Origin: Helopsaltes ochotensis
Taxonomy: Eukaryota; Chordata; Aves; Passeriformes; Locustellidae
Direction of reading: 5' to 3'
DNA length: 64,000 nucleotides
NCBI GenBank assembly: GCA_013400155.1
Contig: VXBM01000010.1
Coordinates: 2,428,817-2,492,816 of the forward strand
Position numbers and translations under genes: made by a program. Positions 1 to 13,400 of this stretch are shown here, piece by piece. The notes under the pieces were generated by a model, which was not told the DNA's origin, ran no database searches, and worked only from the letters and a program-made list of their open reading frames with translations. Within the stretch, counting starts at the first letter, position 1; every line of letters begins with the position of its first letter.

Positions 1-3000
1 AAAACCTCTATCTTATTTGTGTCGTGAACTTGTTTTTATTATGTCTAAAGCTGAATTCCAGGCCTAAGGGCCCTACCTTTGTACTAACTGTTTCAAGGCA
101 CTTAAAGCTGTTCGCTTAGAACTACGATCAGACTTCTTATTAGCATGACTTAATATATTTTAATTTCTCTAAAGGCTTCAGTTCAACCCCTACATTTTCC
201 TCTTCCCCTGGGGGACCCAGGGGGAGAACTCCCACACAGCAGAACATGGAATAATTATTCAGGTGTGGTTTTTTTCTTAATGACAATTCTGATTAGTATT
301 TATGGTGATTTTAGGAAAAATTTAACCAACTACACAACTTAAATAAGACAGAAGTACCCTTTTCACCTTCCTTCCCACACTAATTTTCACACTTAGTAAT
401 ATTTTTTAAGATATATTTGGATTATATTTTTTAATTGTTGAAATATTGAGATTTTGAGTATGTTAACTAAATAAATTCAAAAGAGTGGGTAGAAATACTT
501 GTAAAAATAACTAATCACAAGAATACTGTCATAAACAAATTACATCATTAACAGAACCTGATTGCCCATGATTTAAACTTTTTTCCCCACCACTCTCTTA
601 CTCCAGTTACTGGAAGCTTCTCCAACACCCTTCAAATATGCCTTCCTGACAGAGAACAGCAAAACTCTGACAGCTGCCCAAACCAGATGTGTTAATTCAG
701 CACTCCCTGCCCAGCAGACAATTCCAAAACCATTTTCATGGTTTGTCTTTGAGACCCAGATCTCCTGATTTGGTCTTAAGACTCGTCTAGAAAAAGTTGT
801 TGTTTGCAAAGCCTGTTAGGTCCCTGGAAGATTTTGAAACTCTCAACTTCTCTGGAATACTACCTGTACTTAGAAGTTACAAAAATAGGTATGCCAGTAT
901 TCACTACTATTTCCAGTCTAGGACTGATTTACATGCACATCATAGCCCCTCAACATGCTAACATGGAGATTAGTTACATTAGCTGATGCAGTTTAAAGCA
1001 AATTAAAATAGTATTTTAAACCTACCACAGCATGAAGAAGTGAGACCCCTTTTACTTCACAGATTATTTTAGACAAAAGCATAAGCCAGTGCCCTCTTGG
1101 CTCTTAACTCCACAAAAGCAAAATGTAATTTCTGTATGGAAGAATAACAAGAAAAGTTTTGTTCAAAGAAAGTCTCATTGTAGAAGAGGACAGCATTCAC
1201 AGAAAATGTCAACGAGACAACAGGTGGGACCTTTCACCTATCTCAGAGTAGCACACTTCTTAAAATGCTCATTTTTCAGGAGAAAAAAATCAGGCTGTGT
1301 AGTATATCATTGTGTAATTGTGTCCTTGTGTAATTACAAGGACAGTTGCATTTTATTATATAGTCCCCATGATACTAGTAACAAACTACAAAATATCTAA
1401 TTCTCTGAAACATTCTAAGTAGTGCATTTCTGACTGATTTTATCAATCATGCAATACAAACAAAAGTAGGAAAGAGGTCAACCTAAGCATGCAGCTGACT
1501 AATGGCCAGCATCCTACTCGCTTCCCCTGAACTGTCAAACCTTTGTGGGAGGACTAAGAAAAAAAAGACAAAAAAATTAAAAATGCAATAAAGGGTACTC
1601 AAAGATGCAGCCTTTTTTCTTTTTTTCTGTGGTTGTGGAACTGACTTCTCTTTACTATTTGCATTTGTGTTTATGTTCAAATTGTTCATAAGCACACAGA
1701 TAACCAGCTGGTTAGCCAGCTAAAATTTCAACTGTATGTCATGTAAACATGACTTATAAAGAGCTGTGTAAATGATACATCAAACTTCATTCATGTTTGA
1801 CAGAACAGTCACCTTTTATTGCAGAAATGAAGTAAAAGTCAACAAGTAGCTTGTAAACAGATAATTACTTGGACACAAATGGAAACAGAGCTTAATATAA
1901 TGGGAACACAATAGATTCTGTAGCATAGAACTTGCTTATCTTTCAAGACAAGATCTTGGGCCTAGGCTACACGGATAATTTGCCTGAGACAACATAAACA
2001 TACAGGAGAAAACTCAATACAATATAAACATTATTTTAGTCTGTATTCAGGATTTAACTAAATGTTAGAGCCCTGTAATCAAATTGCATTGCATTTGCTC
2101 TTTTTTTACAAAGTAAAAAACCAAGTAAGGAAAATAATTCTACTACTCACAAATGTTTTTGTAATGCAGTTATCAAAAACAGATCCATACTTTGCTGAAT
2201 CCATTTCTCAAAAACATGCAGTACTGAATAGGAGTGAAAATCCACACAGGGAGCCGATAGATTCAGGTGATTTTGGAGCAAAGACCACTGCCGTCCTCCA
2301 AAATTTCTCAGACCACCACGAAAACTCATTGTCAACTTGGTATTTATTGTAGTTCTGCAAAGTGACAGCAAATAATTTTTCCCTGCCTGTCATGTCACAA
2401 TTAAGGAGCCACTGGAACACAGATGAACCAGAAACACTTTTTATTTCAGGGTCTACATACACACACATACTGGTAGCAGCTTCTGAGCCCAGATCATAAA
2501 GTACAGGAAGAAGCAGTGAACTACTTTACACACTTCTGGTGATTTTAAAGAAACAACAGATCAAGTAGCTTGGATGTTCAATCCTTTTAAGGATCTCCTC
2601 CTCCCTAGAAGCCAAATCTCCCTCACTGCAGAAGCAGCCTGCGGTCCCTGCTCCCCAGGGCTGTACTGCTGCTCAACTCAAAACTAGATACTGCTTTGCT
2701 GGATCACTGGGAGGCGTAAACCAAGGACACACCTACAGAATTTACTCTGTCTTCAAGAAGCAGAAGGGAAAACAACAAAACTGTTATTTGCATAGGAAGA
2801 AAAAAACATTAAAAGCATGGAAAAATATCAAAAGCACTGCAAAAAAAAGTTAAAATTTCCTTAAACGAAGGGAATTAAAGCTAGCATTTGCAGCATGTGA
2901 GACAGAAAAACAGACATCCCACAAAGCATCCCACTTTCTGTGTCTTAGACAAAAGCACAGGGCCATCTACAGAGCACCTGATACAATACTTGCTGAGGCA

Positions 3001-6000
3001 GGTCGTTCCAGCAATCCATCTGTTGGCTTTTGCTGTATTTTGGGGATTTTTGACTTATTCAAGGATTCTTATTTCCAAAGGAAAAAAGCTCTCCCAGACA
3101 TAAATGTGATCAGGGACCTGCTTAGTGATTAACCCAGCTGAAATCAGCAAAAGACAACCCAGCTTTTAGAAGAACAAAGGCATTCAGTACTCACTCTTAA
3201 TAGGATTCCTCAGTAGAAAAAAAAAGTCAAACGAAATACAATTCAAACATCAGGAAAAAAAAATTCACAGCAAGGAAAGCACTGAAGTACAAGCAATGTT
3301 CAGGTTGGGTCATGGCTGTCCTTGTCCCTATAGAACCAGGAGCTCCCTGAAGAGGCAAGGGAGCAACACTAAGGTGAAAATCATGGAAAAGTATTAGAAA
3401 ACTGTTAAAGGAGACCCATTTGAAAAGACTCAGATATAAACCTATGGTAACACATCACAGACCATCACAGAAAGCAAAGCACTCAGAACGAGAATGCCAG
3501 GAGGGCATGGACACATTGTGCAAAGTACATGCCACACCTGGAAGAAAAACTGTTAAGCAGCAATGACGTAACATTATTTTTGGATACAATACACCCTGAG
3601 TAAAAGGACAGCTAAGAGAATTAGAAGCGTTTCTCCATAGTAGAAGAAATACCACCAGGATTCAAAATTGACAAAATGGCAGAAAATACACTCTAATATG
3701 TAACACAGGCAAGTTTCTGCCTTGCATTAACACAGGCCACCTCAAACATAACCACGATACTTCATCTACAGCAGAAACATGCAACAATGAATACCAGTAA
3801 GAGGAAAAACAGCAAGCAAGTCAGCATTGGATTCTGGATCAGAGTCTAAAAACCTTTAAAAGCATCTGCCAACTCATTTTGCCTGCTAAGTGAATTTTGG
3901 CATTTACATTTCCTGGTCAGTTATCCCAGACACAATATCAATGCGGCTTTACTGATCCCTATACCTAAGACAGCCCACAACCATGAAGCACTTTCTTTGC
4001 AGCCTCTAACAGTACAGAGCATAAATTATTAATTATTAAACTTAATAAAAACCTTAATAGCATAGGTCTTACCACAACATAAAGTTTTGGAAATACTTTC
4101 CTTTCCTACTGTAATACAGTAAGATTAAACTACCTACTCTTACACAGGCAGTGCATCCAGAGAACCACATTAGAGCAACACCACCACCATGTACAATGTA
4201 ATTACTTATCTTAAAAAGAAAATGGAAAAGAAACTGAAGTTAAACCTGCAAAAAAACTTAAAACAAGCAAACAAACCCAAAAAATCCAATCCTTAAGGGC
4301 ACAATCCTTAATTGCCTAGACCTCATATACTACACATAGCAACTTATGAGAACACTACCACTGACTTTAGGAAGCACCACTCACAACCTCTCTAAGAAGC
4401 AGTACAGTCTGATCTATGACAGAGATTACTGGGCACAAAGACCATCAAATCAAGATTTTTCAACAGCACTTGAAGGGAATGCTGTATCAACCACACCAGA
4501 AACAGATCAGGAAAAATTGCATGACATAAGGACTGAGAACATAGTCACTGCAAAACCCTAATACATAGCAGACGAACAGAACAAAGCCAAAATATAAATC
4601 ATTCTAAGATAAATTAGTTCCTCTAGCCACTACCTGATAAAATGATTATAAGTCCTAACAAAATAAAGACTAAACGTCGATGCAATAGACAGCACTGCCT
4701 CCTCAAAAATACCCAAGGGCCACAGCAGGGTTACTGACGTTCCCATTACTGACAGAACAAAGCATTGGAAACAAGCCTCAAAAAGTTAAAGCACGCAGGA
4801 AGAAAGCCTAACAAGAGCACAGCATACTACAGAGATGTTTCAAAAATGCATGTGGAGTGGTATAGGCAGGATGGAGCTCCAGTAAAACCACACTGAAGCA
4901 GAAATGCCATTGTTACTACATGCTAGCAATTTCATTATACGTATTCCCAAAGTAATAACCCAAACAGCAGCTTGAACAGTTCCTTGAGCAGGAACACCAG
5001 CAAAAGCACCTTCAATAAACACGCTGAAAAAAGATGTACATATCTAAATAAAAGGACCAGACACCTCTGCACCTCTGATAAGACAAGCCCTGTGATATGG
5101 GATATCGTTTCTGTATGTGCTTAGCTGTGCAAGTCTCTTCAGTCTTCTCTCTCACATACAAACTCAGCCTGTGTGCTGTACAGTGACACCCACGCCAAAG
5201 AAGATATATAATAAGCACACCCATTAATAAGTGTCTACTTGTAACAGACAATTAAATATTTCATTATTTCACCCACAACCATAAGTAAACTCATATTGAT
5301 TTTAAATTAAGTAGTTTGAAATGCTTCATGTTCACACCAGTAAGTATTTGTTTCTCAAGTAACACTGATACAACCCAATTGATTCTAACTGGTAGGTTAA
5401 AACAAGTTCCATCAAGTAGTATGATAACAGCTCACCTTTGCAAATGTCTAACAAATATTGCAAATATACAAAACAGGGAAAACTACATTTCCTCTTTATC
5501 CAAGCAAACACAGCTGTCCTCAGTCACCAATCACCCACACCGAGTGCTTTGGCAGAACACTTCCTCTCTGCTTCAAGAAAATCTTGCATAAAACAAGTCG
5601 TAATGTTTTCACTTTAATCAAACCTACTCCTTAATGCCCCATTTTAGATGACAACTTGAATTGCACGTATTGGAAATTTTTTAATTGATATTGCCACCTA
5701 GCGGCTTGTTTCAACAATATTAAATAATCATAAAAGCCAGCAAAAGAACATCAACATCTACAATAATTTTCCCAAGACCCATCAGATATGGTTTTTCACC
5801 AGAATATAAAAATCTAATTCTGCTTTCCACCCAGAACAAAGGAAATCCTCAAGGACTACATATAGAACTAAGCCTAAGGTAGCACATACCCCTCAAAATA
5901 AAATTATTTCTATGGCCAGAATAAAACAGCATCATAAAATCATTTGGTTTATGTTATGTAATAATGCAATATTGAAAAACTCTCCAAGCACATAATTCCA

Positions 6001-6319
6001 GAGAAGAACCACCACAACAAAAATCTATTTATAAAGCTTTTTTTCACTTTCTTGAATACAAAATAGAGAAAAGAAACATATTTCCCATCTCTCTGGTCTT
6101 CAAATTAATATAGGTATGCTGTAGTATGTTTCATGTCAAGATGATCTGAATACCCTAAATACAGAAATAAATAAAAAGCAGAACAAGTTCTAATATAAGG
6201 GAAAACAACTTTGAAAACAATTTTGCTGGCAAGTGCATCTTATTTATAAGAGAAAAGAAAAACTAGACGAGAAGTTCTTAGTATTTATGCAGCTTTTCCA
6301 TTGCTATTTCCTATAATAA

Positions 6320-6955
6320 TAAAATTGTTTAGGTTGTTAAAGACGTTTAAGATCATCAACATGAACCATTAACTTGGCATCACCATGTTCACCACCAAAC
6401 CACGCCCCTAAGTGCCATATCCACATGCCTTTTGAACACTTCCACAGGTGGTGATTCCATCACTTCACTGGGCAGTCCATTCCTTTGGTAATCTGACCAC
6501 CCCTTCAGTGAAGAAACTTCTCCTAATACCCAATCTAAGCCTCCCCTGCTGCAACTTGAGGCCATTTCCTCTGGTCCCATCACCTGTTCCCTGGGACAAG
6601 AGGCCAACCCCCACCTGCTACACCCTCTTCTCAGGCAGCTGTAGAGTGATAAGGTCTCACCCCTGAGCTCCTCTTCTCCAGGCTAAACACCCCCAGCTTC
6701 CCCAGCTGCTCTTCTTCAGACTTGTGCTCCAGACCCTTCCCCAGCTTCATTGCCCTTCTCTGCCCTTCACTCCAGCACCTCAGAGCCTTTCTTGTGGTGA
6801 GGGGCCCAAAACTGAACACAGGGTTTGAGGTGCAGCCTCACCAGTGCCAAGTACATGGGACAATCACTGTCCTGGTCCTGCTGGACACACTGCTGTTTAT
6901 ACAAGCCAGGATGCCATTGGCCGCCTTGGCCAGCCAGGCACACACGAAGGCTCAC
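6320..6955 (-). mobile_element. CR1 LINE fragment, 3' portion, minus orientation
   Basis: The plus strand reads as the reverse complement of the 3' part of avian CR1. From left to right it shows the complement of the 3' tail (TTTAAGATCATC near 6347), then familiar blocks such as CTCCAGGCTAAACACCCCCA near 6678, GACTTGTGCTCCAGACCCTT near 6719 and GGGGCCCAAAACTGAACACA near 6802, ending at CAGGATGCCATTGGCC near 6907. It is 5'-truncated, as most CR1 copies are, and has many substitutions, so it is old and inactive. It lies inside the SRPK2 intron in the same orientation as that gene. Recognition is from remembered CR1 consensus, and the ends are approximate. Confidence 0.85.
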
Positions 6956-7225
6956 TGTGATCCAAACCAACATACACACAAAATAGAGTTCTACACAGTG
7001 ACAGAAAACCCTGCTCTTCATTCAGACTACAGCCATCTTCAGTATCTTGTGGAAGCATTGCTGTTTATTATGCAGCATTAGTAAAAACTGTTGGACAAGA
7101 CAGTAATTTTCATACTTTCTGCTTCTACGTCTCTATTTCTAATGGACAAAAATACTTTCCTTTTACCTTGTTGCTTCAAAAACCTACATAATTTTCTTGT
7201 GTCTATCCATCCAAGTTTTTACAGC

Positions 7226-7402
7226 ATGAGGTTCAACAAGACCAATGCCAGGTGCTACAGTTTGGTCACAACAATCCCAGGCAGCGCTACAGGCTTGGGG
7301 CAGAGTGGCTGGAAAGCAGCCCAGTGGAAAAGGAGGTGCTGGTGGACAGCGGCTGAACATGAGCCAGTGCACGCTCAGGTGGCCAAGAATGCCAGTGGTA
7401 TT
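7226..7402 (+). mobile_element. CR1 LINE fragment, internal piece, plus orientation
   Basis: The plus strand reads as CR1 ORF2 C-terminal coding sequence in sense orientation. Recognisable blocks are GAGGTTCAACAAGACCAATG near 7228, CAGCGCTACAGGCTTGGGGC near 7282 and CAGCGGCTGAACATGAGCCA near 7347, ending with GGTGGCCAAGAATGCCAGTG near 7379. In the consensus this piece lies immediately upstream of the part found in inverted orientation at 6320-6955. The two overlap only in the GGCCAAGAAGGCCAATGGC neighbourhood. This suggests they could be two halves of one insertion with an inverted 5' end, although about 270 bases of unassigned sequence separate them. Confidence 0.8.
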
Positions 7403-10400
7403 ATTATAGCACAGCCCACAAACATATTTACATACACATAGAGAGACTGGTTATTACTCTATATTTATTACACATTTTATATAAAAATGATACTGATGTC
7501 ATAATCAGGAAAGGAGAAGAAGAAAAAATCTTTTCCTTAACCTTGAGGAGATACATAGACCAGGTCTTTTGCTTATAATATCATCCTCTAAAATACTCAA
7601 AAGATCTCTCCACTATTTACAGCCATGTTTCTGATCTACTTTAGAACACTAAGTATTTCTATAATGAAGATAACACCTTGAAAATACATTCAAGCCCTTT
7701 CAACTACACTTAGCTAAAATGTTTATTTAATGTTTAGTCAATACTACATAGCTTTGTCCTCTTATATCTCAAAACCTTTAGAGTTTCTTTCATGGCTGCA
7801 GGTACCAAAGTTCTATTTCAAGAAGAAATAACAGCTTTCTAATGACGTGCTGAATAACTACATTTTAAGTGCAAATAAAACCAAAAGCTTCTCTGCAAAC
7901 CACCAATATTTAAAGACAATACTTCAACAAGATCCAACCTTCACAGGTCTTTCCAAAGCTGATTTGCAAATAAGAACTTTCCCACTACCCAGATTTCACC
8001 ACTACTACTGCAGTTTCCAGCAAAGAAATAACTTAAGATAAAAATAAAATAGTGGAAGACAATACAGACTTTCTGTAAAAACACAGCAGATCGTATTGGA
8101 ATCTTAAAGCTAATCCTTTTAACAATTTTTCAAATGTACAGGAAGAACTCCTTCCTCTGACAAAATTTCTGCTTGTACTTTTTGCCAATACATTCTCAGA
8201 TGTGCTGATTTAAGTACCATCTTTTCAATTCCTACATCATCCATCTTCCTGGAAAAAGGCCCAGAATGCCACTTCATTCAGCCATCACCAGCTCAACACA
8301 AAATTTATGCCTCGTGACTTCCTAACTGCCTCTTGCCAGCTTTGAAACCACCTGAGCAGCAGCAAGTTCAGAGCAGCAGTTTTATGTATTCAGCATATTT
8401 GCACTCAGGCTACCTGAACAGAGAACGTGATCGCTGCTCACCAAGGCTCACACTAAGCAAAACCATGGAGCCAATAAAAATGCTGCTGCCATTGTTCGTA
8501 ATGGGCCACAGGCTTTGTGCTAAGGTGAGCCTTGGGACCTTCCATGTTCTGTCTGAAGATCTGGCCTACCTGGAGATTTGTTTTAGCATTGAACAGCAAT
8601 CGCCCATTGATCAAAGGATTATTACATACTTCATTTCAGCTACTGCTTCACCTTGTACAGTTGTGCAGTGTAGCACCCATTGTTATACATATATCTGGAA
8701 CTAATATAGCAATAATAATTATTCTGTGTAAATAACTATTTAAGATGCTGGAATAAAATGCAGTATAAAGGGTTCAAGATATGGAACCACTGCAGAGGAC
8801 TAGAATGTGATAGGATGATACAGAGACTTGGGGCTACAAACACCTCACCAGTGGCTAGCTGCAGAACTGCAACCTGGGAGCTGGGCAAAACCACTCACAG
8901 AAGTAACAAAGAGCAAGCATCAAACCGATGTAAAATACACCATATAAAGTAAATCTGGATGGCTTGACCCAGATTGTAACATGGATTTACAAGACAGCAT
9001 GGAAATAAACTGTAGAATCACATAATTATTCAAATGGATTTCAGAATAAGTAGTAAAAAGCTACCAACAGCAAGCTCATAGACCTCCCCAGCAGGGCCAG
9101 GAGGCTAATGACTGGCAATATCCCTCCCTACTCCAAATGAAAGCATCCATCCCACAAGGATAGGCATAGCAACAGAGAAAGAACAGGTACTACAAAGTTT
9201 GGGTATGTATCATTTTGTCTGTAAGCAACTGGAAACAAATATTGATATCACTGTAACTCAATTATCAATAATTATTTGGTTGAACCATTAAGACTTTCTA
9301 GCAATCTCTCTGAAACCTGGGTGCAACAAAGCAGTGAGGAGAGACACCAAGATTTGGAAGGGGAGGTACAGATGGATCCATTAGTAGCTATTTAACCTGT
9401 AGAGAAATACATGTCCAAGCTGCACTAATAGAATACCTCAGCAGCTGGTGAGTGCGGATCATGCTGCAAACATGGGAGACAAACAGTGAAGACCTTCAGG
9501 CTGAGAAAGAACACAGCTGGAAGAGTCATTAGATTCCCTCCTTCCCAGCCTCCATAAAGGTAAGAGTAAGTTCAGAATTAATTTATCATCCTGTAAATAA
9601 TACAATGTGTTACTCAGAAGGGAAATAGCAAGCCATTTTATCTATACATACAAACAGACATGCTCTCTTCACCTCACTTAGTCCCCATTTCCAATTTTCA
9701 CAGACTTATTAGAGCATTTTGGCTGCCTGTTCACATTAACTGGAGCAAATGCACATTTTTCCCCCATCAGTGAAACCCTACATTGTACATCAGTCTTTCC
9801 ATCTTCTGCTGAAGTAATAGGCCCCTTACTCTGGCCTTGTCTTCTATTTCCTTTCTCCAAACACCTCCCCTTCATATTCACATATATCTCCTAAGATAAG
9901 GCAATGTTACTATACGCTCACTGACTCTTTATTCTGATATTCTAGGTATATTCTATTTACTGGCAGCAAATATGGCCTTTGCTGCTTTCCATTGCTGCTG
10001 ATAAAAGACAAAACTAAATTTTATCCTGTGAAATGGGGTGAATATGCATTTAGTTCTTGATTGGGTTTTATTTCCATGTGATCTATAATAATTCAGTTTG
10101 AAGGAAACCATATCATCTTAAAAACAAGGCAGCTTGCTGCTTTTTATTTCGCTTGTTTATAATTGTCATACATTGATGAGAACAGCACAAGAAGCAAACC
10201 CAGGAAGAAAGGTGTTAATACTAGGCAAAGAAGTGAGAGGGGACCAATTTTTCTACTTTGTCGTCTTTAGCCTTTCCTGGAATATTAAGAGAATACACAC
10301 TTCATCCCTGCTATGAGACTAAAGCGATTTTATCTACTGAGTTATATGGTATTTAAAGATTCCTAAATCAAGTTTCTTAAGTAAAGGCATTATTTTATGT

Positions 10401-13400
10401 ACGTGCACATATAAAATTATTACTTATTACCTATACCAATGCAAATCAACCATGAAATATGAAGTATAAGATATTTGCTCAAAAATAAAATATTGGCAGA
10501 ATTGACACAAACTGTGGAGAAAAAAAATCGATTAAGGATACAAGCACCGAAAATTAATAAAATCTTCTGCTTAGCTTTGCAGTATTATTTTAAAGCAGCT
10601 CCTTTATTACCAATATAAATTTCACGGCATCAACATTGAAATATCGCTAGAGAACAAAATCTGAGAAACAGTTTGAAAAGCAAACTCTGAGAATTAAGAA
10701 TCTTCTTGTTGGATATTGCTGCTTTGCACCAATCATTCATAAGTCAAACATGCCAGCATCTGGCACACCACAATTCAAAGCTCAACATACAAATTTAAAC
10801 TACGCACAATTTCAATTCAACTTAATACCTCAGGCTGTGAACTGTAATTAGGAAGAAGCTGGCACATACTCAGTTCCATCCCTCTTGCATATTAACATCA
10901 CTATATCTTAAAAACATTCTGAATAAACCAACAGGACAAGCATGTTCTTTGCACTTTGCCCATCAGGTCCTGATGCTCAGGAACAACTCACAGGGGTCCC
11001 ATGAGGTCTGGTTTGCTTTTTTAAGTTTTTGCTAACTCTTGGATTATTTTTGTTATTTTTGCCATAATTAAACACATATTGTATAGATTTAAGAGAGACA
11101 CATATATAATGCCACTTTCTGATTTAAAATTTCAGTCAAATTCTTCTACTTAAATGCATGTCCTCCATAAAAATTCTCACTTACTGAAGAAATCAGATAA
11201 AGTGATTTTTAGCATCTATGCATCTCACAAATAAACTGAAAAGATAATTATTTGCTGACATTTAACTTTCTGGTATTAAAACCATCATAAAAAGTCCTTC
11301 TTTTACAGTTTCATTGCTTTATTTTTAACATGGCTTTACTACTTGACATACTTATCTAAAATGTTGATTGTTTTAAAGTGGGAAAGGAGCATAACAATGC
11401 AAATATGTCAAATTGTTTGATTCAGATTGCAGCACAATTATAAGAGTGAGTTATTCCTTTTTACATGTATAACCCCCAAGTTACCGTGTTCCTTTTTCAT
11501 CATTTGCAAAGGCAGAGTATCAGACAAATCCACTAAGAAAGGCTGAGAATTTAAACTGTAAAATGAATTCTGCTCACCAGACACTGATACGTACAGTGAT
11601 CCCTCACACTGAGGTTTAGAAAAAGCTATAATGAAAACAGCAAAACTTCCAAAATAAATCTGTGGGTTTGCTTCAATATATGTATTCAGCTCTAGTTTAC
11701 TTTAATGTTCCTTTTAGTTGCAGCTATTAAAAATTCTCTGTTTTCACCGGCATGGTGAAGCACAAGTCAAGGATTAAGACAAGCAACACCTGCAGAGAAG
11801 GTACAAGTGGAAGAGAAGGAAGTCTGATCTACTTTATCTCAAGTTTTCATAATGCTACAATTAGGACAAGATATGGCACCCTGTGAGACACAAGCTACAG
11901 AGAGTCACTCTGGAAACACAAAATTAGATCAAAATGATCATTTTAAATGAGTAACATTTTATTCCCAAGACAAATATTCTCATTACACAAAACTGATTTT
12001 CTGGCTTCAGAAATAAACATTATAGAATACAAGTATACTACTTTTCAATGATAAGAACAGGACAAATAATTTCCTGCACCATGTTTCTTATACAATATGT
12101 AAAAAATTTGTTAAACTTTGTTGCAACATTTTTAGGTAAAACTAACCAATTCTCAGTAACACTTGTTTTACACAAATGAAAATAGGTATTGTCTATTGGA
12201 ATAAGTAGTTTGAACTTTGTTTTAAAATGTTGGATTTACTAAACAACTTGGATTAGCAGTGAGAACGCAACACTTAAAAGTAACTGATCCATATTAAGCA
12301 TCAAAGCAGTTATGTAATAGGTATCTGGTGATCTAAAATATAGCAGCAGCCTCAGCATAGTTCTTTATAGCTTTATCTCACATTTTAAGTCCACCTGAGA
12401 TTCACATATTGTGTTTTCACATCCAGATTCTCCAAGAGCCTTGACTGGCTGGGATGTATGTAAATTTTGTCTGCCCACAACAGCTTTGCTGAGTTCATCA
12501 CAAAGCTCCCAATTCCTAGCACTGCTCATTCCTGATTAAAGAGTGTCTCTATGAAACGCAGTGTGGAAGCAAACACCAAACTCGTAATAGTATCATGAAG
12601 CTCCTGTTTGTATACAGGTTTCCCTGACACTTTACAATATTCACCTGGGAATGGATCCTAGCAAAAGGGGTCTGTTATACTGTGGCTTCTGACACCTAGA
12701 AAGCAAACTTGAAAGAAAGCTTAAGCCTCTGATCTCCTCAGGGCTCCCTCTTTCATAAAAATGATGAATTGTGACGGCAGCACTAAAAAGAAAAATCATT
12801 TAATGACCCATACAGCCTCATTCTAACCAAATCACCATGTGTTTGTTTTGTAACTCAGAGTTACCGGGCAGCAGTCAAGCAGCATGTCTGTGTATTAGTG
12901 AAACTTGATAGCAACATTTCCCTTTTAATCACTTGCCTTCCAAGTCCATCAGTCAGTTGCTCTTGATTATTCTGCAGAAGGGTTGTAAAGTTACTGGCCA
13001 TCCCTCACACATCAACACCGAGCACAGCCTCTAATCTTATGATTGACACCTGCACACAGCAGGTTGAAATAAGAAGCTTGAAATTCCTCAGGCATCTTAA
13101 CTCTTACTTCACAGGTGAGTTAACTACTGAGCTATCACACAAGCATGAGAACTGAAACTTGAAAATAAAGCTACTTGTCCACAGCAATTGAGGAAATAAT
13201 CTGAATTCTTAGAATCACAATTTGAAAGCAATCCCAGGCTCATTTTGGCATGAAACTCAGACCTGCAGATGGCATCAAAGCCTACAGGAAAGCAGCATTT
13301 CCAGCATGCCCATTCCTTCAGTATTTTTCTCTCCCTGGAAAGCCTCCTCACCCTATCATAACCTTCCTGTTCTTGGGCATGAAAGCTCTTCTCAAACACT

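Noticed and set aside
6389..7081. Several open frames of 60-119 codons on both strands
   Set aside because: They lie mostly in the CR1 fragment and its flank, read in frames other than the ancestral ORF2, and do not represent host genes.
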